Positions 37,713 through 52,413 of a stretch of DNA of 64,000 bases are shown piece after piece (the stretch's first letter is position 1; each line of letters begins with the position of its first letter). Under the pieces are notes generated by a model that saw only the letters and a list, made by a program, of their open reading frames with translations, did no database searches and was not told where the DNA came from. Origin of the DNA: Eutypella sp. D-1 (taxonomy: Eukaryota > Ascomycota > Sordariomycetes > Xylariales > Diatrypaceae); the NCBI GenBank assembly GCA_023313575.1, contig JAJTTP010000016.1, positions 310,001 to 374,000 on the forward strand, read 5' to 3'. Made by a program: the position numbers and the translations under genes.

Positions 37713-39878
37713 TTTGTCGTGGTTTGTGGGCGCACAAAGTTGATAAGCGAGGTAGATAAGAGAAGGCGAGGCAAAGACGCTGTGATCTCTGATTTGAAAA
37801 TGCCTTGATTGAACGGGGGACGTCTCTATTTATCTACAAGAATCTCTTGGTATGTCATGCCCGGTCCAAATCTTTCGAGCTGCCTTCACAAACTGTCTTT
37901 ATTATCTGATGGGAGCGATGTGGCGGCCATAGTTGTGATAATTGATATATTGTTTGCGAGGCCATGTTCGTAGGACCATCTTGGTATCCTCCAATACCTC
38001 TACAAGACGCAAAAAGTACGCTTACATGCCTCCACCTGATCTCACCTTCAGGTACTAATCCGACATACGCTAGAAACCGTATGAATCTATATCTCGAGGT
38101 ACTCAATGATTCTATTTCCACTGGGTTGCCTTCAAGATTTTGCCTCGTCTTTTTCCAAGATGATCATGCCCTTAATCATTGTCAGTCGAGTAGGATTAGA
38201 TACTCGCTGTTTTCTACGACTATTATTTCACCGATACTACATATGATATTAGCTCCAAAAATGCAGAGTTCGAAAATATCGACACAGACGAAATCGTAGT
38301 GTCGTCAGAATTAAGGCCCGGAGTTTGTCAATGAACTACGGCGGTTTCTTAGTGGAAGGCCGGAGCAATCCGGATATTGATGGCAATCCCTGTTCATTCA
38401 CGGCGTCATTTAGGGCTGAGTCTTACATTGATATCCACTCCTCGGAAAATCGCGAGAACTTGATAAATATTTAGCATAAACTTAGGCTGGTATAGGCGCG
38501 CTGTAGATTGAATGCCGATTGAATGCTTCGTTCATTGGCCTTGTGGGTAGGTATGTCGTGCAAATAGCACGGTTGATCACGTAAGATAGGAGAAACCCGC
38601 CACCAAAAAGACCCCGCAGGGTATGGCTGGTGGATTATATGGTGGCACAGCATTTGAGGCGTATGCACAGTACTTTTAGATCATTTTTTTCGCCGCATAG
38701 TCTGTGACATGATTTGTAAATGTCGGGGACCCAGTGAAGGAAACATTGGAATTAGCTCCCGCCTACTAAATGTTATCTCTGGAAACTTGTTCACCAGGGC
38801 TACATCATTATCAGCCGTCCCTTGACTGCGGACGGAATCAATACGGTGTGAATCCAATATTACAGGCAGCAACAACTACAGCATGACTCGTATCGCGAAG
38901 GGAGGGTTTGCTGGAACATTTTCCATACCAAACTTGACGGACGAAAACTTGCATTTGTAATGATTAGGAGACGTATGCAGTTTGACCATCAGCCATCACT
39001 ATATTCCTGGGCGCAATGCTTGCCAGCGCAATGTGTGTACCTGACCTACCTACATCTGTAAAGCGTGACGTCTCATTGCTGCCAAGATTTGCTAGGTTGA
39101 ATCAAAGCAGCCAGGGGAGTGGTGAAGCGCTTCTTGCTCTATATATAAGATCTCGGGGTCTCGGACACTACCACGTTCCTACCAACAGATCTCGAAAACA
39201 ACGAGTGGATTCTCCTTCATCTACAATAATTACCCGCTGTCATCTCCGAATCCGCAGAGAGTTTCTACGCTATAACTGCCGGGCATCTATCGCACCACTC
39301 CGAAACATCAGGGTGCCAAGGTCGATCCGAAACGAACAGACGAAGCAAGGCTATCCCGAAGCGGGTGACCAGGGGTGGGGAGAGGGACGAGTTGAGGTCC
39401 CTTTTCGGCTCCTGAACTCCACCTTAGTGTGGATACCTTCAGGGGCTATCGGTACGTACTTACGTACCTATCTACTGTTAAAGCGGAGCACAATTGGTAT
39501 AGAACACTTTTGTACCCATGTATCGCTCCACTTATATCTACACTGAACCAATCATATTCCATAACTACGTACGAACGGGGCCAGTTTCTTAAAAGTACCT
39601 AGGTACCCATGTAACTGGGCGTAGCCACAATGCTATTGCGCCGCTGCGGCTATAACTTGCCTGTTGACTTGGAAGGGCCGAGTGATGAAGGCAACTATGG
39701 TATGCTGCTTGGTCTTCTACTACGTATCCTCCCTGCGCCTCGAGTATGCAGAAACCTTGTTGCGTGATCGGCGACAATTCTATCTTGGCGTACCTGAGAT
39801 TTTGTCGATGTTTATCAGATACGACCGCCATCATCACTGGAGTCCGTGCCCTTTAGGTGTTTTAGCCATATGGGTGGA
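37713..39878. other. Intergenic region before RIP block 2
   Basis: No gene supported. An open frame at 39016-39546 (176 codons, ATG start) shows no recognisable domain, biased composition or intron signals and is probably chance. The word TACCTAGGTACC occurs at about 39596. The stretch next to 39879 is not visibly RIP-mutated. Confidence 0.5.
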
Positions 39879-40240
39879 TTTATAAACATTTTAAGGCATA
39901 GGTGCGTTACGCGGTTTAATTTTTATACGTTATATTAAAAAAAGCGTAAATGTTTTTCTTTCGATTAATTTATATTTTTTATATTAAATACTTATAGTAA
40001 ATATATAACTTATATACGTATTAATTTAATATAATAATAAACCAGTTTAAAAAAAATTATTTAAAATTAAAAATAATTAAAATATATTAAATTAAAAATA
40101 ATTATTAAATATTTAATATATAATAAAAAAATAAAAAAATATTTTTTAAACCGGTAATAACGCATTTATATTTTTAAATTTATTATTATAAAAGTAAAAG
40201 TTTTAAATAAGTTTTATTAAATTTATAAAGTTATTTATTT
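39879..40240. mobile_element. Short AT-rich element, apparently an internally deleted copy of the outer element of block 2
   Basis: Its left part (39879 to about 40050) recurs, with RIP-type changes, at 40238-40415. Its right part (about 40150-40240) recurs at about 54230-54322. The segment AAGGCATAGGTGCGTTA (39893-39909) is inverted, with RIP-type changes, at 40158-40174, giving imperfect terminal inverted repeats. This arrangement fits a non-autonomous derivative of the element spanning 40238-54322. The class of transposon is unknown. Confidence 0.6.
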
Positions 40241-40720
40241 ATAAATATTTTAAAATATAAATACGTTACGCGGTTTAATTTTTATATGTTATATTAAAAA
40301 AACGTAAAATTTTTCCCCCGGTTAATTTATATCTTTTATATTAAATATTTACGGTAAATATATAACCTATATATATATTAATTTAATATAATAATAAATT
40401 AATTTAAAAAAAACAATTTATTTTTATATTTATTATTATTAATTTTTTTAATTAATTATAATTAATCGGATAAAATACGGGATAAATTTATAAATAAAAC
40501 GGTTAAAAAAGCGGTAAAATTTTACCGGGCGATATAATTAAATAAAATTTTTTATAAATAAAATATTTTTTAATACCCGGTTTAAAAAAAAAAATTTTAT
40601 AACTTTTGTTTTAAAATTTAAATACTTTTTTTACCCTTTTTTTTTTATAAAAAAAATTAGTTTTTCATAATTTTTTTTCGAATTTTTTATAACTTTATTA
40701 TGATTTATAAAAACATTATA

Positions 40721-41151
40721 TATAACGGCCGGTCTATTCCTAACTATTAGTCCAGTCGAGTGGTTTATATTAACAGGAATACTAAGGGATTTAAGTAATA
40801 AATAGTTACGTTTAATAATAATAAAGAAAAAAGTATTTTAAGTAATTAAGTTATATTATAAATTAATAAAGTTAAAGAGTATTTAAAAAAAGGTAATAAA
40901 CGTAATTATATACTATTTATATCCTTTATTTTTAATATTAAAATATATAATTATTATTAAATCGTTAAAATTATATCCGAATATAACGATTTAATATCGT
41001 TAAGATTATTACCGATTTAACCGATCCTTTTTAGTCGTGTAACGCATATGGCTTATTTTAATATGGCTGTTTTTTTCTCCAGAACTGGAGTTAAGGATCT
41101 TTTCTTATTATGTTAGCCCCACTCGGCCCAATGGCCCGACCGGTTATAACA
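40721..41151. mobile_element. Solo LTR I
   Basis: 431 bp from TATAACGGCCGG (mutated TGTAACGG) to CCGGTTATAACA, flanked by TTATA (40716-40720 and 41152-41156). Same end module as F, H, M, N and K. Confidence 0.9.
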
Positions 41152-41156
41152 TTATA

Positions 41157-42350
41157 AAATATTAAAATAACGAAATCGAAATAAGCCGTTATTATTACGT
41201 TTACGGCTTTTATTTACCCCGATAAATTTATAAACGCCGATTAAAATATAAACGTTTATAAAAAATTCGATTAATTTTATTAATATTATTTATTATATAT
41301 AATTAAAATATATAAAAACTTTATAATTTTATAATTTATTTATAATATTTACTTAATATTTATACGATTTTAAAATAATACGATTATAAATTGTTAATAT
41401 ATTATAAAGACTTAAAATTTAATTTATTTCTACGTTTTTAAAACGATTAAAAATACCGAAAAATATATTAATTATTATAATAATAAATATATTTTAATAA
41501 AAATACGATTTTTTACGGCCTTTTTTTAATTTATTTTTATATCGGTAATATATTATAAAACTTTTAAATTATTACCGATTAAAATTATAAAAAGCTTTAT
41601 AACGTTTTTATAACCGTTTATATTTAAACTTATATTACCCGGGCTTTTACCGATATCCGCGTTTTTAATAAAATAAGTAATAAAGTTTTATACTTTTTTA
41701 CGATATTAAAATAATTCGTTAACGGTTTATTGATTATTTATAAAAATAACCGCTTTTTATAAAATTTATACGAAATAAAAAAAACTGGTAACGATTTTAA
41801 AAAAGAATTTAAGTTTAAAATAAAAATTCGGGGTTTTTACAATACGTATACGGATTATAAAAGATATTATAATTAAACCGTAAATATTTTATTTTTATTT
41901 CGTATATAAATTATAAAAATTAAAAACTATTTTATTAACCCGAAATATAATTCTTTATTTTTTAATTTATTTATAATCTTTTTAACGATTTTATTAAAAT
42001 TTATAATTTATATAAACATTTTATAACGCGTATTAAATTTATGAAAACCTTATAAAAATACCGAAATTAATCCGTAAAAACTTAAACCCGAATTTTAATT
42101 ATATTAAAAAATTATAAACTTATTAGTTTAATTTTTATTTATAAAAATAATTATTTATTACCCCGAGTTTAAAAATACCGGTAAATTTATTTTTATAATA
42201 AACCGTTTATATAACGATAATAAAATAACCGGTAACGTTTTAAAATATTATTTAATTATATTTAATAATTAACGGTTTAATAATTAAATTTTTTATTTTA
42301 TTATATTTATGTTATAAACAAATTATGCCGTATTTTTACGGAAATTATAA
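41157..42350. other. Internal remnant of the outer block 2 element
   Basis: AT-biased DNA between I and K. No open frame, no recognised motif. Confidence 0.4.
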
Positions 42351-42355
42351 CTTAT

Positions 42356-45300
42356 TATAACGGCTGGTCTATTCCTAACTATTAATCTAGTCAAGGGATT
42401 TATATTAATAAAAATGCTAAGGTTTTTAAATAATAAGTAATCACGTTTAATAATAGCAAAAAAAAATATTTTAGGTAACTAAATTATATTATAAATTAAT
42501 AAATTTAAAAACTATTTAAAAAAAAGGTAATAAACGTAATTATATATTATTTATATTTTTTATTTTTAATATTAAAATATATGGTTACTGTTAAATCGTT
42601 AAAATCGTATCCGAATATAACGATCTAATATTATTAAAATTATTACCGATCTAACCGATCTTTTATAATCGTATAGCGTATATGGCTTATTTTAATATAA
42701 TTATCTCTTTTTTTAAAACTTAAGTTAAGGATTTTTTCTTATTATATTAACTTTATTAAGCCTAATGGCCCGACCGGTTATAATACGATCTTTCCCTTTT
42801 TAAAGTTTTATTTTTAAAACTTATTCCGTTTTTTTTATATCTTTTAATAAATTCCTTTTTTTTTTCTTTTTATTTCTTTTTTTCTTTATATTTAATTATA
42901 TATTTAAACGTATTAAATTTTTTATAAAAATAACGTAACGTAATTCTTTTTTAATTACCGTATTATCCGATAATCTTTTTAATATAACTCCTTATTTTTA
43001 TTATAAACGTTATTACTTTAAATATAAAGTTTCGGAATCGGATTTTTCTCGTTATTTTTTTTATATTTAAAAAAACCAGCCTCGATATAACGTTTTTAAC
43101 CTTATTACCGAACAGCTTTTTAAAATATCCTTTTAACATCGTAAATTAAAAACGGAACTTAAAAAGGTTATAAAAGTTAAAAAACGTGCAAAAACGCATA
43201 CTTAACGTATTTAAAAACAGAAAAAAATATAATATAAAAAAATAATAAAAACGGTATTTTATAATATCGATAATTTAAAAAAATTAAAAAAATTAAAAAA
43301 GAAAAAGCATCGGGCAGAAAATATACGTTTTACGGGGTTTACTAAAACGTTAATAAATCTTAAGGTTATTCCGGATTTTAATTAATCTGGAATAAATATA
43401 TCGGGTAATTTTAATTAAAATATTATTTTTATTAACGTTTTTATCGGTATTAATAAAAGATTTTTAAAAAGCGTTAAACGTTTATTAAATAATTAACAGG
43501 TTTTTATATATTTTCGGAATTATTATATCTTTTTTATTTAATTTTATATTTTATTCGTCCATCCTTTATTCGTATATTTAAAATTTCTTTTATTTCGTAT
43601 TCGTTTGTTTTTATTTCGACGTTATTTTGTCCTATTTTTATAACGTTTATATTCATTACGTTTTCGAGTAAGGAAATATAAAAAATTAAATAAATCTTAA
43701 CTTTTAATAATAAATTTAATTCGTAATTATTTTTTAATATTGTTTTAATAATTAAATACGGTCCGATATATTTATAATTAAATTTTTTATTAAATCGTTT
43801 TATCGTAATATTTTTAATAATTAAATAAACCATATCCCTTTCCGAAAAAATTAATTTTTTTAACCTTTTTTAATTATAATATCTGCTTATTTGTTAACGT
43901 ATAAATTTAAGTTCTGCTTTTATTTTTTTATATAATTATTTAAATTATTCCGATATTAACATAATTTTAATATTATTTAATCCTTTTTTATAAACATTTT
44001 AATAAACGTCCGGGGTAAATCCGAAATTAACGTTAATAAGTATTATCCGTATATTTTTATAATAGGTTATGTTATAAGCTAATTATATAATAAATAACCA
44101 TTTTATTTAATTATTTTATTTATAATTAATATATTATCGAAAATAAGCTTTTAATATTTAATTAATTCGTTTTGTTTATCCGTTTACTTAAAGCTTAAAA
44201 GTTGTTATAAATTTAAGGTTTAATCTTAATCTTATTATAAAATTTTATTAAAATTTTAATATAAATATCGTTCTTTTATCGGAGATAATTTTAAATATAA
44301 AGCCGTATGTTATTATAATATGTTATAAAAAAATATATGCTATTTATTTTACGTCGGTGTTTTTATTATATGGAATAAAATAAAAAATTTTTATAAATTA
44401 GTTAACGATTATAAATATGCTATTATAACCGTTACGTATTATTAAATCTTTTAATATTAATAATTTAATAATAAAATCGAATATAATAAATTTTTATAAT
44501 CGTTTATTAATTAATAACGGTTATAATTCTCCGTAAGGTTTTTATCGTTTTATTTTAATTTTTCCATATATATTATATTGTTATCGTATTTATTATATTA
44601 TTGATTTTATTTTATCGAATATATAGGTCCGTTATAATCGTTTAAAAAATTTATAATCTTTTAAATATCCGTATAAAGGATATTTGTAAATCTTTTATAT
44701 TAACTATTCCTATAATTCTTATAATATTTATAGCTTTTTTATTTATTTTTTTATTAATAATTTATTATTATATTATTTAATTTATTTATATAGGTTATTT
44801 TAAATAATTTTAATAACAGTAATTTGTTATTATTCCAGGTATCCTTTTAACGTTTATCGGAATACCGCGTATTTAATTAATATGTACTTTTTTTTTATAA
44901 TAAGCTACCTATTAATAGTATTTGCTTATCCGTTTTTTAATCTTTTTTTATAAATAATAATATAATCAAATTCCGTAAAATACTTAACGTATTATAACTA
45001 TTTTCCGTTAAGGGTTTAAGTGGTAAAAAAATATGTAATATTTTTATGGTCGGTATAAACCTTAATTTAATACATTTTTTTATAAAATAATATTTAAATT
45101 TTTTAAATACGTTAACGATAATAAGAAATTCCTTATCGTAAATTAAATAATTAAATTCGGTTTTAATAAGTTTATAAAAATAAAATGCGATAAAATATAA
45201 TTTTCTTTTTTTATCTCGTTATTTAATTTATACTCCGAAAAGGTAATCCGAAACGTTAGTTTTTAACTTAATAGGTTTTTTAAAATTGTATATAATAAGT

Positions 45301-48300
45301 ATTAATTCGTTTATTTTATTAATCCATATAAACCGTTTATTTTTTTTTATTAATTCCGTAAAAAATGTTATAATATATCTAAATCGTTATATAAATTTCC
45401 GATAATAATTTATTAAATTAAAAAAAGTTTATACTTTTTTTATATTAATAAACATTTTCTAATTTTTAATAATTACGATTTTTTTAAGGTTTATTTTAAT
45501 ATATTCGGAAATAATAATATATTTAAAAAATTCCATTTCCTATATATAAAATACACTTTTTTCGGGTTTTATTAATAAATTAACGTTTTATAATATTTAT
45601 AATATTTTATATATATATTTTTCATATTATTTTTTTAAATTTAAATAAATAAAAATATCGTTAAAATAATAAATAACGAAAACATTAAAATATTTTCGTA
45701 ATACGTAATTAATTATACGTTAAAACGATATTAATACGTTAATTAATCCGAAAAACATAATTAAATATTTAAATAAGCCTTATTTCGTTTTAAAAGTTAT
45801 TTTTTATTCGTTTCCGGGTTTAATTCTAATATAATAATATCCGTTTTTAAGGTTTAAAGTAATAAATTATTTAGCTCCGTATAAGCGGTTTTTTATTTCG
45901 GTAATAAATAATAACGGTATTTAGTTTTTAATAATAATTTCGTTTAATTATCCATAATCAATTATTAGTTATAATTTACCGGTTTTTTTAAGCATAAACA
46001 TAATAAAATATCCTGTTAATAATTTTAATTATCGGATATATCTTTTTATTAACTTATTTTCGAGGTACTTTTATAATTTCTTAAATTCGATTTTATTAAA
46101 GTTATAAATTTTATAAAATCGTAACGTTTTTTTTTTATAAAATAATCTCGTAATCCCATTTATTACGGTTTAATAATCCTTTTTTAAATTTTTCGCGAAA
46201 TATTTTATTATATTAATAATATTATAATAATACGTTACGTATTTATAATATCGTTATATTTTTTTTTTAAAATGTTATTAAAAAAACGGAATCGTTATCG
46301 GATAAATACGATAATTTATTTAATCCTTTTTTCTTATCTTTTTTTTTTAATTCGTCGTATTCTTTTAAATAAAATTTCTATTATATCCTTATATCCGTAC
46401 TTGTTATTTATTAAATATTAAAATTTTTTTTTTAAATTATTATCAGTTTTTAAAAAATAAGGAAATATTATTTAGCTAATTTTTTAATTAATCGATAAAT
46501 TATATTAATATAGCCATGGTTATTTAAAGATTATATCGTATCCTTTTAAAAATATAATATCGAAAATAACGTTTTATTTTTATTTTTCGATATATACGTT
46601 AAATTAATCGGTCTCCCGTAATATTTTTTTTTTATCGTATTTAAAAACATAACTTTCGGTTCCTGTTATATTATAAAAATATTATTTCTTTTTTTATAAT
46701 AATTATAATTTATTATATAATTTTAAAATTATATAATTACCGTCGGTTCTGTTATTTATTATAACGGTATATTAATTATTTTTAACTTTTATTCGTATTA
46801 TAATATATCCGTATCGTTTTTAAACTTTTAAAATAACTTATAAATATCGTATTACGTTTTTAAGTTTTATAATACCGTTTTATAGCCTTAATATAAACGG
46901 TTTTAATTTTTTAAATCCTTACCGTAAATTTATATAACGTTACGTAAATTATTAAAACGTTTTTTTTTATTAAATTCTTTTTATATATATAATTATTTTT
47001 TTATTATTAAATTTTCGTAAAAATGTTTAAAACTAATTTTATTAAAGGTTATCCTTTTTAATAAATTTTTATAAACGTATAAATCGGCGCTTAATAATTT
47101 ATTTTATTAATATCGGATTTCGTGTTTTTACCATTTAATCTCGTTCCGGATTTTTATAGCTTTTAATATTTAATATATATATTTATTATAATGGCATACC
47201 TAATATCCTCCGGGGTAAAATATTTTTTTTAACCATTTTTAACCATACGGTACGCGGTTAATATAACGTGTAATTTTTTTATATTATCGTTAATCGGTTT
47301 TATCTTTTTTTTATTATAAAAAATCAAATCTTTTTTTAACTATTTATTTAATTCGGTTAATAATACCGATTTTTCGTTCCTTATATTAATAATATTCGTA
47401 TTTTCGGTAATTAACGGGGTATTTTAAAAAATACGGTATCCGAGTTTAAATTTTTTAATTAATAAATTTATCCTAATTACGAAATTATTATAAATAAATT
47501 TTAAATCGTTATTTTTTAAAACGTTATTAAAATCGTTTAATATAAATACCGTACATTTTTTTAGTTTATAATTTTATCGGTTTTTAAATTAATTAATTAA
47601 TCGTTTTATTTTTTTTTTTTTACGAAATAAGTTTTTACGAAAGCTTTTTTTTTATTATTATTAAAATACTTATCCTGTTATTATTAACGTTATCGTTTTA
47701 TTACGGCTTAAGTTAATTATTTAACCTTTTATAATTTTTATTAATAAATATTATTATCCGAATATACGTAACGGATTATTTTAAACGTTCTTTTACCGGT
47801 AAAGGATTATTTTCCTTCGGGTATAGGTTTCCAGTTTTTATTTCGTTTAAATCTTTTATATTTTTTTTTAAAATATCCCATTTTATTATAATTATAACAT
47901 TTAATTTATCGTTTATTTTTTCGTATTATATTAAACGATATAAATCCTAATACCGTCCCGTAAAATATATCGGTAAGTTTTTAATTTTAATTCTTATTAT
48001 TTTAATATTTTTTAAATCCTTTAAATATATAATATCTTTTTTTTTCCTAACGTTATTTAAATTATTTATTATTAATTTTAATTATTAAAGTAACGAACTT
48101 ATTAATAATATTTAATTTATCGTATAAAATAATCTTATCTTTAACCGTATTTTTAAATCCTCGGTAAAACGTATCGATAAAAAACTTATCGTCCTTTTAA
48201 TCGGTTTTTATTACAAATTATTTAAATTACGTAACGTAAATATAAGCTATTCCTTTTTATTTAAAGTTTAAAAGTTATTATGTAATGGTTTAAATTTTAT

Positions 48301-49178
48301 CCGGGTTTCCGTAATTAGTTTTTACTTTTTTTACGAAATTCTTATATTTTTTAAAAAAACGTTTAATTTCCGTAATTCTTTTTTTATTTTTTATTTTTAT
48401 AAAAGCATTTAAAATAAGTTTAAATTATTAAATTATCTTTTCGGTAAAACATAAAATAATATCGAAAATCTTATCGGTTTTTTCGGTTAATATATAACGT
48501 TATTAATATAAATAAGTTACGGCTGTAATAAAAAAAGGTCGTACGGGGGTAATGCCATTATAAGGTTTAAGTTTTTTAAGCTTAAATTTAACGGGTATAA
48601 TCTTTTAAGTTACGGTTATAATCGCTATTTATTTAATTCGTTCGATTTGTTTAAGTAATAACTTAATAATTTATTAAAGTTTTTAACTTAAAAAAAACAT
48701 TTTATTAAATATTATTTAAAGTTAATAATATTATTAAATAAAAGCTTATAACGTATAACGGCTAATCTATTCCTAATTATTAATCTAATTAAAGGGTTTA
48801 TATTAATAAAAATGCTAAAGTTTTTAAATAATAAATAATCACGTTTAATAAAAAAAAGGTGTTTTAAATAATTAAGTTATATTATAAATTAATAAGCTTA
48901 AAAACTATTTAAAAAAAAAGTAATAAACGTAATTATATACTATTTATATCTTTTATTCCTAATATTAGAATATATGGTTATTATTAAATCGTTAAAATCG
49001 TATTTAAATATAAAGATCTAACATCGTTAAAATTATTACCGATCTAACCGATCCTTTATGGTTATATAACGCATATGGCTTACTTTAATGTGGTTATCTC
49101 TTTTTCTAAAACTTAAGTTAGGGATCTTTTCTTACTATATTAGCCCCATTAGGCCCAATGGCCCGACCGGTCATAACA
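42356..49178 (-). mobile_element. Element K: full-length Ty3/Gypsy chromovirus-type retrotransposon, RIP-degraded
   Basis: LTRs at 42356-42785 and 48754-49178 are flanked by CTTAT (42351-42355 and 49179-49183). Total 6,823 bp, coding on the minus strand, collinear with element B. The integrase C-terminal segment at 43534-43833 is still open; it leads into chromodomain-like sequence (EYEIKEIL, then a frame continuing past mutated Trp codons near 43540). The purine tract precedes the left LTR as in B. Gag would lie towards 48700. Unlike B it has no nested insertion, so it shows the empty sites of C and D. Confidence 0.92.
43534..43833 (-). pseudogene. Integrase C-terminal/chromodomain remnant of element K
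   Basis: A 99-codon stretch that escaped stop codons. The order IGPY, LLLKVKIY, FYISLLEN and EYEIKEILNIRIKDGR matches the end of Ty3/Gypsy integrases followed by the start of a chromodomain. Composition is shifted to Ile/Lys/Asn/Tyr, as expected after C-to-T mutation on both strands. It is not a functional gene. Confidence 0.8.
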
Positions 49179-49183
49179 CTTAT

Positions 49184-49960
49184 AAATATTTTTAAAATAA
49201 CTTTAACCCGTAATAATTTATTTTTTAAAATAAATAACGTTTTTTTATATAAAGGTTTTTAATTATAATATAAATAACGGCATAAATTTAAAGTTATATG
49301 TTAATATACCCGATTAATTTAATAACCGGTTTATATATTAAACCGGGCATGATTTATTACCGGTAACCCCGATTATAATATTAACTTTTTTTCGCTTTTT
49401 ATCCGTTTTATTAATTTATAATAATAAATAAAAATAATTTTTATTTAATAATAATTATACGTATATTAAAAATAATTTTAATACTTTAAATTTATTTTTA
49501 TTTTTAAAAGTTTTTACCGAATAAATTATTTTATTAAAACGTAAAAAACCGTGTTAAATTAATATAAATACCGCATTTATTATTAAAATATTTTAAAAGT
49601 TTTTTTTTATTATATCGTTTATAATTTTATTAAAAATTTCTTTATTAATTAAATTTTTCGGTAACTTTTTATTTAAATATAAAAATAAATATATCGCGTT
49701 TTATATTAACCGTTACAAATATAAATTTTCGAATATTAATATATCGAAATCGAAATTTATATAAACCGATTATAACGTAAATAAATAAATTATAATCGTT
49801 AAGCTTTAAATTCTATTAAATTAATTACGACCGAAAACTTTATTAATAACGTATTTCTTTAATATTTCCGGGTTAACCGGTTATAACTTAATTTGTTTTT
49901 AATTTATATTATAACTTAAACGCTTATATTATTAATTTATAAAACCGTTCTGTTTTTTTT
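49184..49960. other. Internal remnant of the outer block 2 element
   Basis: RIP-degraded DNA without open frames between K and L. Confidence 0.4.
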
Positions 49961-49965
49961 AATAA

Positions 49966-50390
49966 TATAACGGCCGGTTTATTCTTAACTAATAATCCAG
50001 TCGAGGGGTTTATATTAATAAAAGTGCTAAAGGTTTTAAGTAATAAGTAGTTACGTTTAATAAAAACAAAGGTATTTTAAATAATTAAATTATATTATAA
50101 GCTAATAAATTTAAAAATTATTTAAAAAAAAGGTAATAAATATGGTTATATATTATTTATATCCTTTATTCCTAATACCGGAATGTAATATTAGATATTA
50201 AATCGTTAAAATAGCTGGGTTATCCAGATTGTTTAAGATTATTAAAATAGCTGGGCTATCCAGGTTATCCTTTTTATCACGTGACCTAAGTAAGGCTTAT
50301 CTTATCGTGGCTATCCCTTCCAGTGCCATGGTTAAGGATCATGTTTGTGCTAATCCTATTTAGGCCTAATGACCTAGCCAGGTTATAATA
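49966..50390. mobile_element. Solo LTR L
   Basis: 425 bp, flanked by AATAA (49961-49965 and 50391-50395). Body and end module (GACCTAGCCAGGTTATAATA) match element A and solo LTR G. Confidence 0.9.
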
Positions 50391-50395
50391 AATAA

Positions 50396-51486
50396 TCCCG
50401 GTTTATAATAAATAAATATATTATTTATTTTTAATAAATTTATTTATTTTACGACGGAATTTATTAATTAAATTAATAATAAAAAATATTATTAATATAA
50501 ATATAAATTAATAATTATTTTTTAATCGTTTTATAATAACGCGTTTATTAATTTATTTTCGACCGATAAAATACGTTATATTTATAAGCCGATATTATAA
50601 TTTATTATTAATATAAAAATATTTCGTAATAATAATAATATTAAAGCATTCCGTATTATAACGTTTATAAAATTTATTTATACCGTTATATTATCGGTAT
50701 ATATAATTACCGCATTTAATTATTACCGGTTTATTTATCCGTAAAATATTTATTATATTATATTGTTTTAACACGTTAATATATTAACTCTTTTTATACC
50801 GGTTAAACTTTATTAATATATTTATATCGATAAGATAAAAACCTTATTTTTTTAATTAAATATTATTAAATTAATTTAATATTAAAATTTATTAATTCCG
50901 GAGCGAAATATATTTATAAATAAGTAAAAAACCGGTTTATTTATGTTTATTAAAAAGTAAATTTTATTAAATTTTATTAATAAATCGCGTTATTACCGTA
51001 TCTTTATTATTATATTAATAAATAAACGTTAAAAACGTTATGCTTTAAAATTTAATAATAAAGTTTAAAAATGTATTAAAAAACCCCGGTTTATGAGAAT
51101 TATTATTATATAAAAATTTAAATAATTTATTAATTTTTCGATATTATAATAAAAAAACCCGATTCTTTTAAAATATTAATCGTTATTTTTCGCGTTTTAA
51201 ATAGTTTTTTATCGGAAAAATTTATAATTATCGTTAATATATCGACTTTAATACTTAATATTTTTATATATATATTTTTATAATTTTTAATACAGTTTTA
51301 AAATAAATTTAATTTATCGATAAACTGTTTATAAAACGTATAAACTTTTATCGTTTATTATAAAATATCCGGGTAAATTACGAAAATAAAATCGTTTAAA
51401 TAATATATTATAATTACTTTATTTAATAATAATTTTAATATTTAATAAAAACTTTTAATAAATATATTAAAAAAGCGGTACTATGT
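50396..51486. other. Internal remnant of the outer block 2 element
   Basis: RIP-degraded DNA without open frames or recognisable motifs. Confidence 0.4.
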
Positions 51487-51491
51487 ATAAA

Positions 51492-51921
51492 TGTTATAAC
51501 CGGTCGGGCCATTAGGCCTAGTGGGGCTAACATAATAAGAAAAGATCCCTAACTTAAGTTTTAAAGAAAGAGATAGCTATATTAAAGTAAACCATATACG
51601 TTATATAATTAAAAAAGATCGGTTAAATCGGTAATAATTTTAATAATGTTAAATCGTTATATTTAAATACGATCTTAACGATTTAATAATAATTATATAT
51701 TTTAATATTAGGAATAAAAGATATAAATAATATATAATTACGTTTATTACCTTTTTTTTTAAATAATCTTTAAGCTTATTAATTTATAATATAACTTAAT
51801 TATTTAAAGCACCTTTTTTTTTTATTACTAAACGTAACTATTTATTACTTAAAACCTTAACACTCCTGTTAACATAGACCTCTCGATTGGACTAATAGTT
51901 AGGAATAGACCAGCCGTTATA
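51492..51921. mobile_element. Solo LTR M
   Basis: 430 bp in reverse orientation (starts TGTTATAACCGGTCGGGCC, ends CCAGCCGTTATA), flanked by ATAAA (51487-51491 and 51922-51926). Confidence 0.9.
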
Positions 51922-51926
51922 ATAAA

Positions 51927-52408
51927 CCGAATAATAAATAATTTTCGTAAAAGGTTTAAGTTTTTTATATAAACCCGAGTAATTAATATTATAAATACGC
52001 GATAAAAACGATATAAAAAACGTTTTTTAAATTTTCTTTAAATAAAAACGTACCCCGGCCGGTTTTACGGATTAATTAAAATATTTTTAAAACCGTTATA
52101 TATTTTAATACGCCGCGATCGGCCGTAATATAATTATTTACCGAATTATTTTTAAAGAAAAAAAATAAAAAGTTTTCCGTTACCCGCTGTTAAATTTTAA
52201 TATTAAATTAAAAAAAAAGCTTAATAATAAAAGGTTTTTTATTATTTTTAAAACTTTATTATATTTTAAATTAACGCGTAATTAATTTTTAATTATTTTA
52301 TAATTTTTATTTACGGATTTTAAATTTTAATATAATTAAAATTATAAAAACAGGTTATAACCGATATAAACTTTAAATATAAAAAAACTGGGGATATAAA
52401 TAATAAAA
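51927..52408. other. Internal remnant of the outer block 2 element
   Basis: RIP-degraded DNA between M and N; nothing recognised. Confidence 0.4.
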
Positions 52409-52413
52409 ATATT

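Noticed and set aside
39016..39546. 176-codon open frame with ATG
   Set aside because: No domain, no signal peptide, no splice signals and irregular composition; likely chance in non-AT-rich intergenic DNA.
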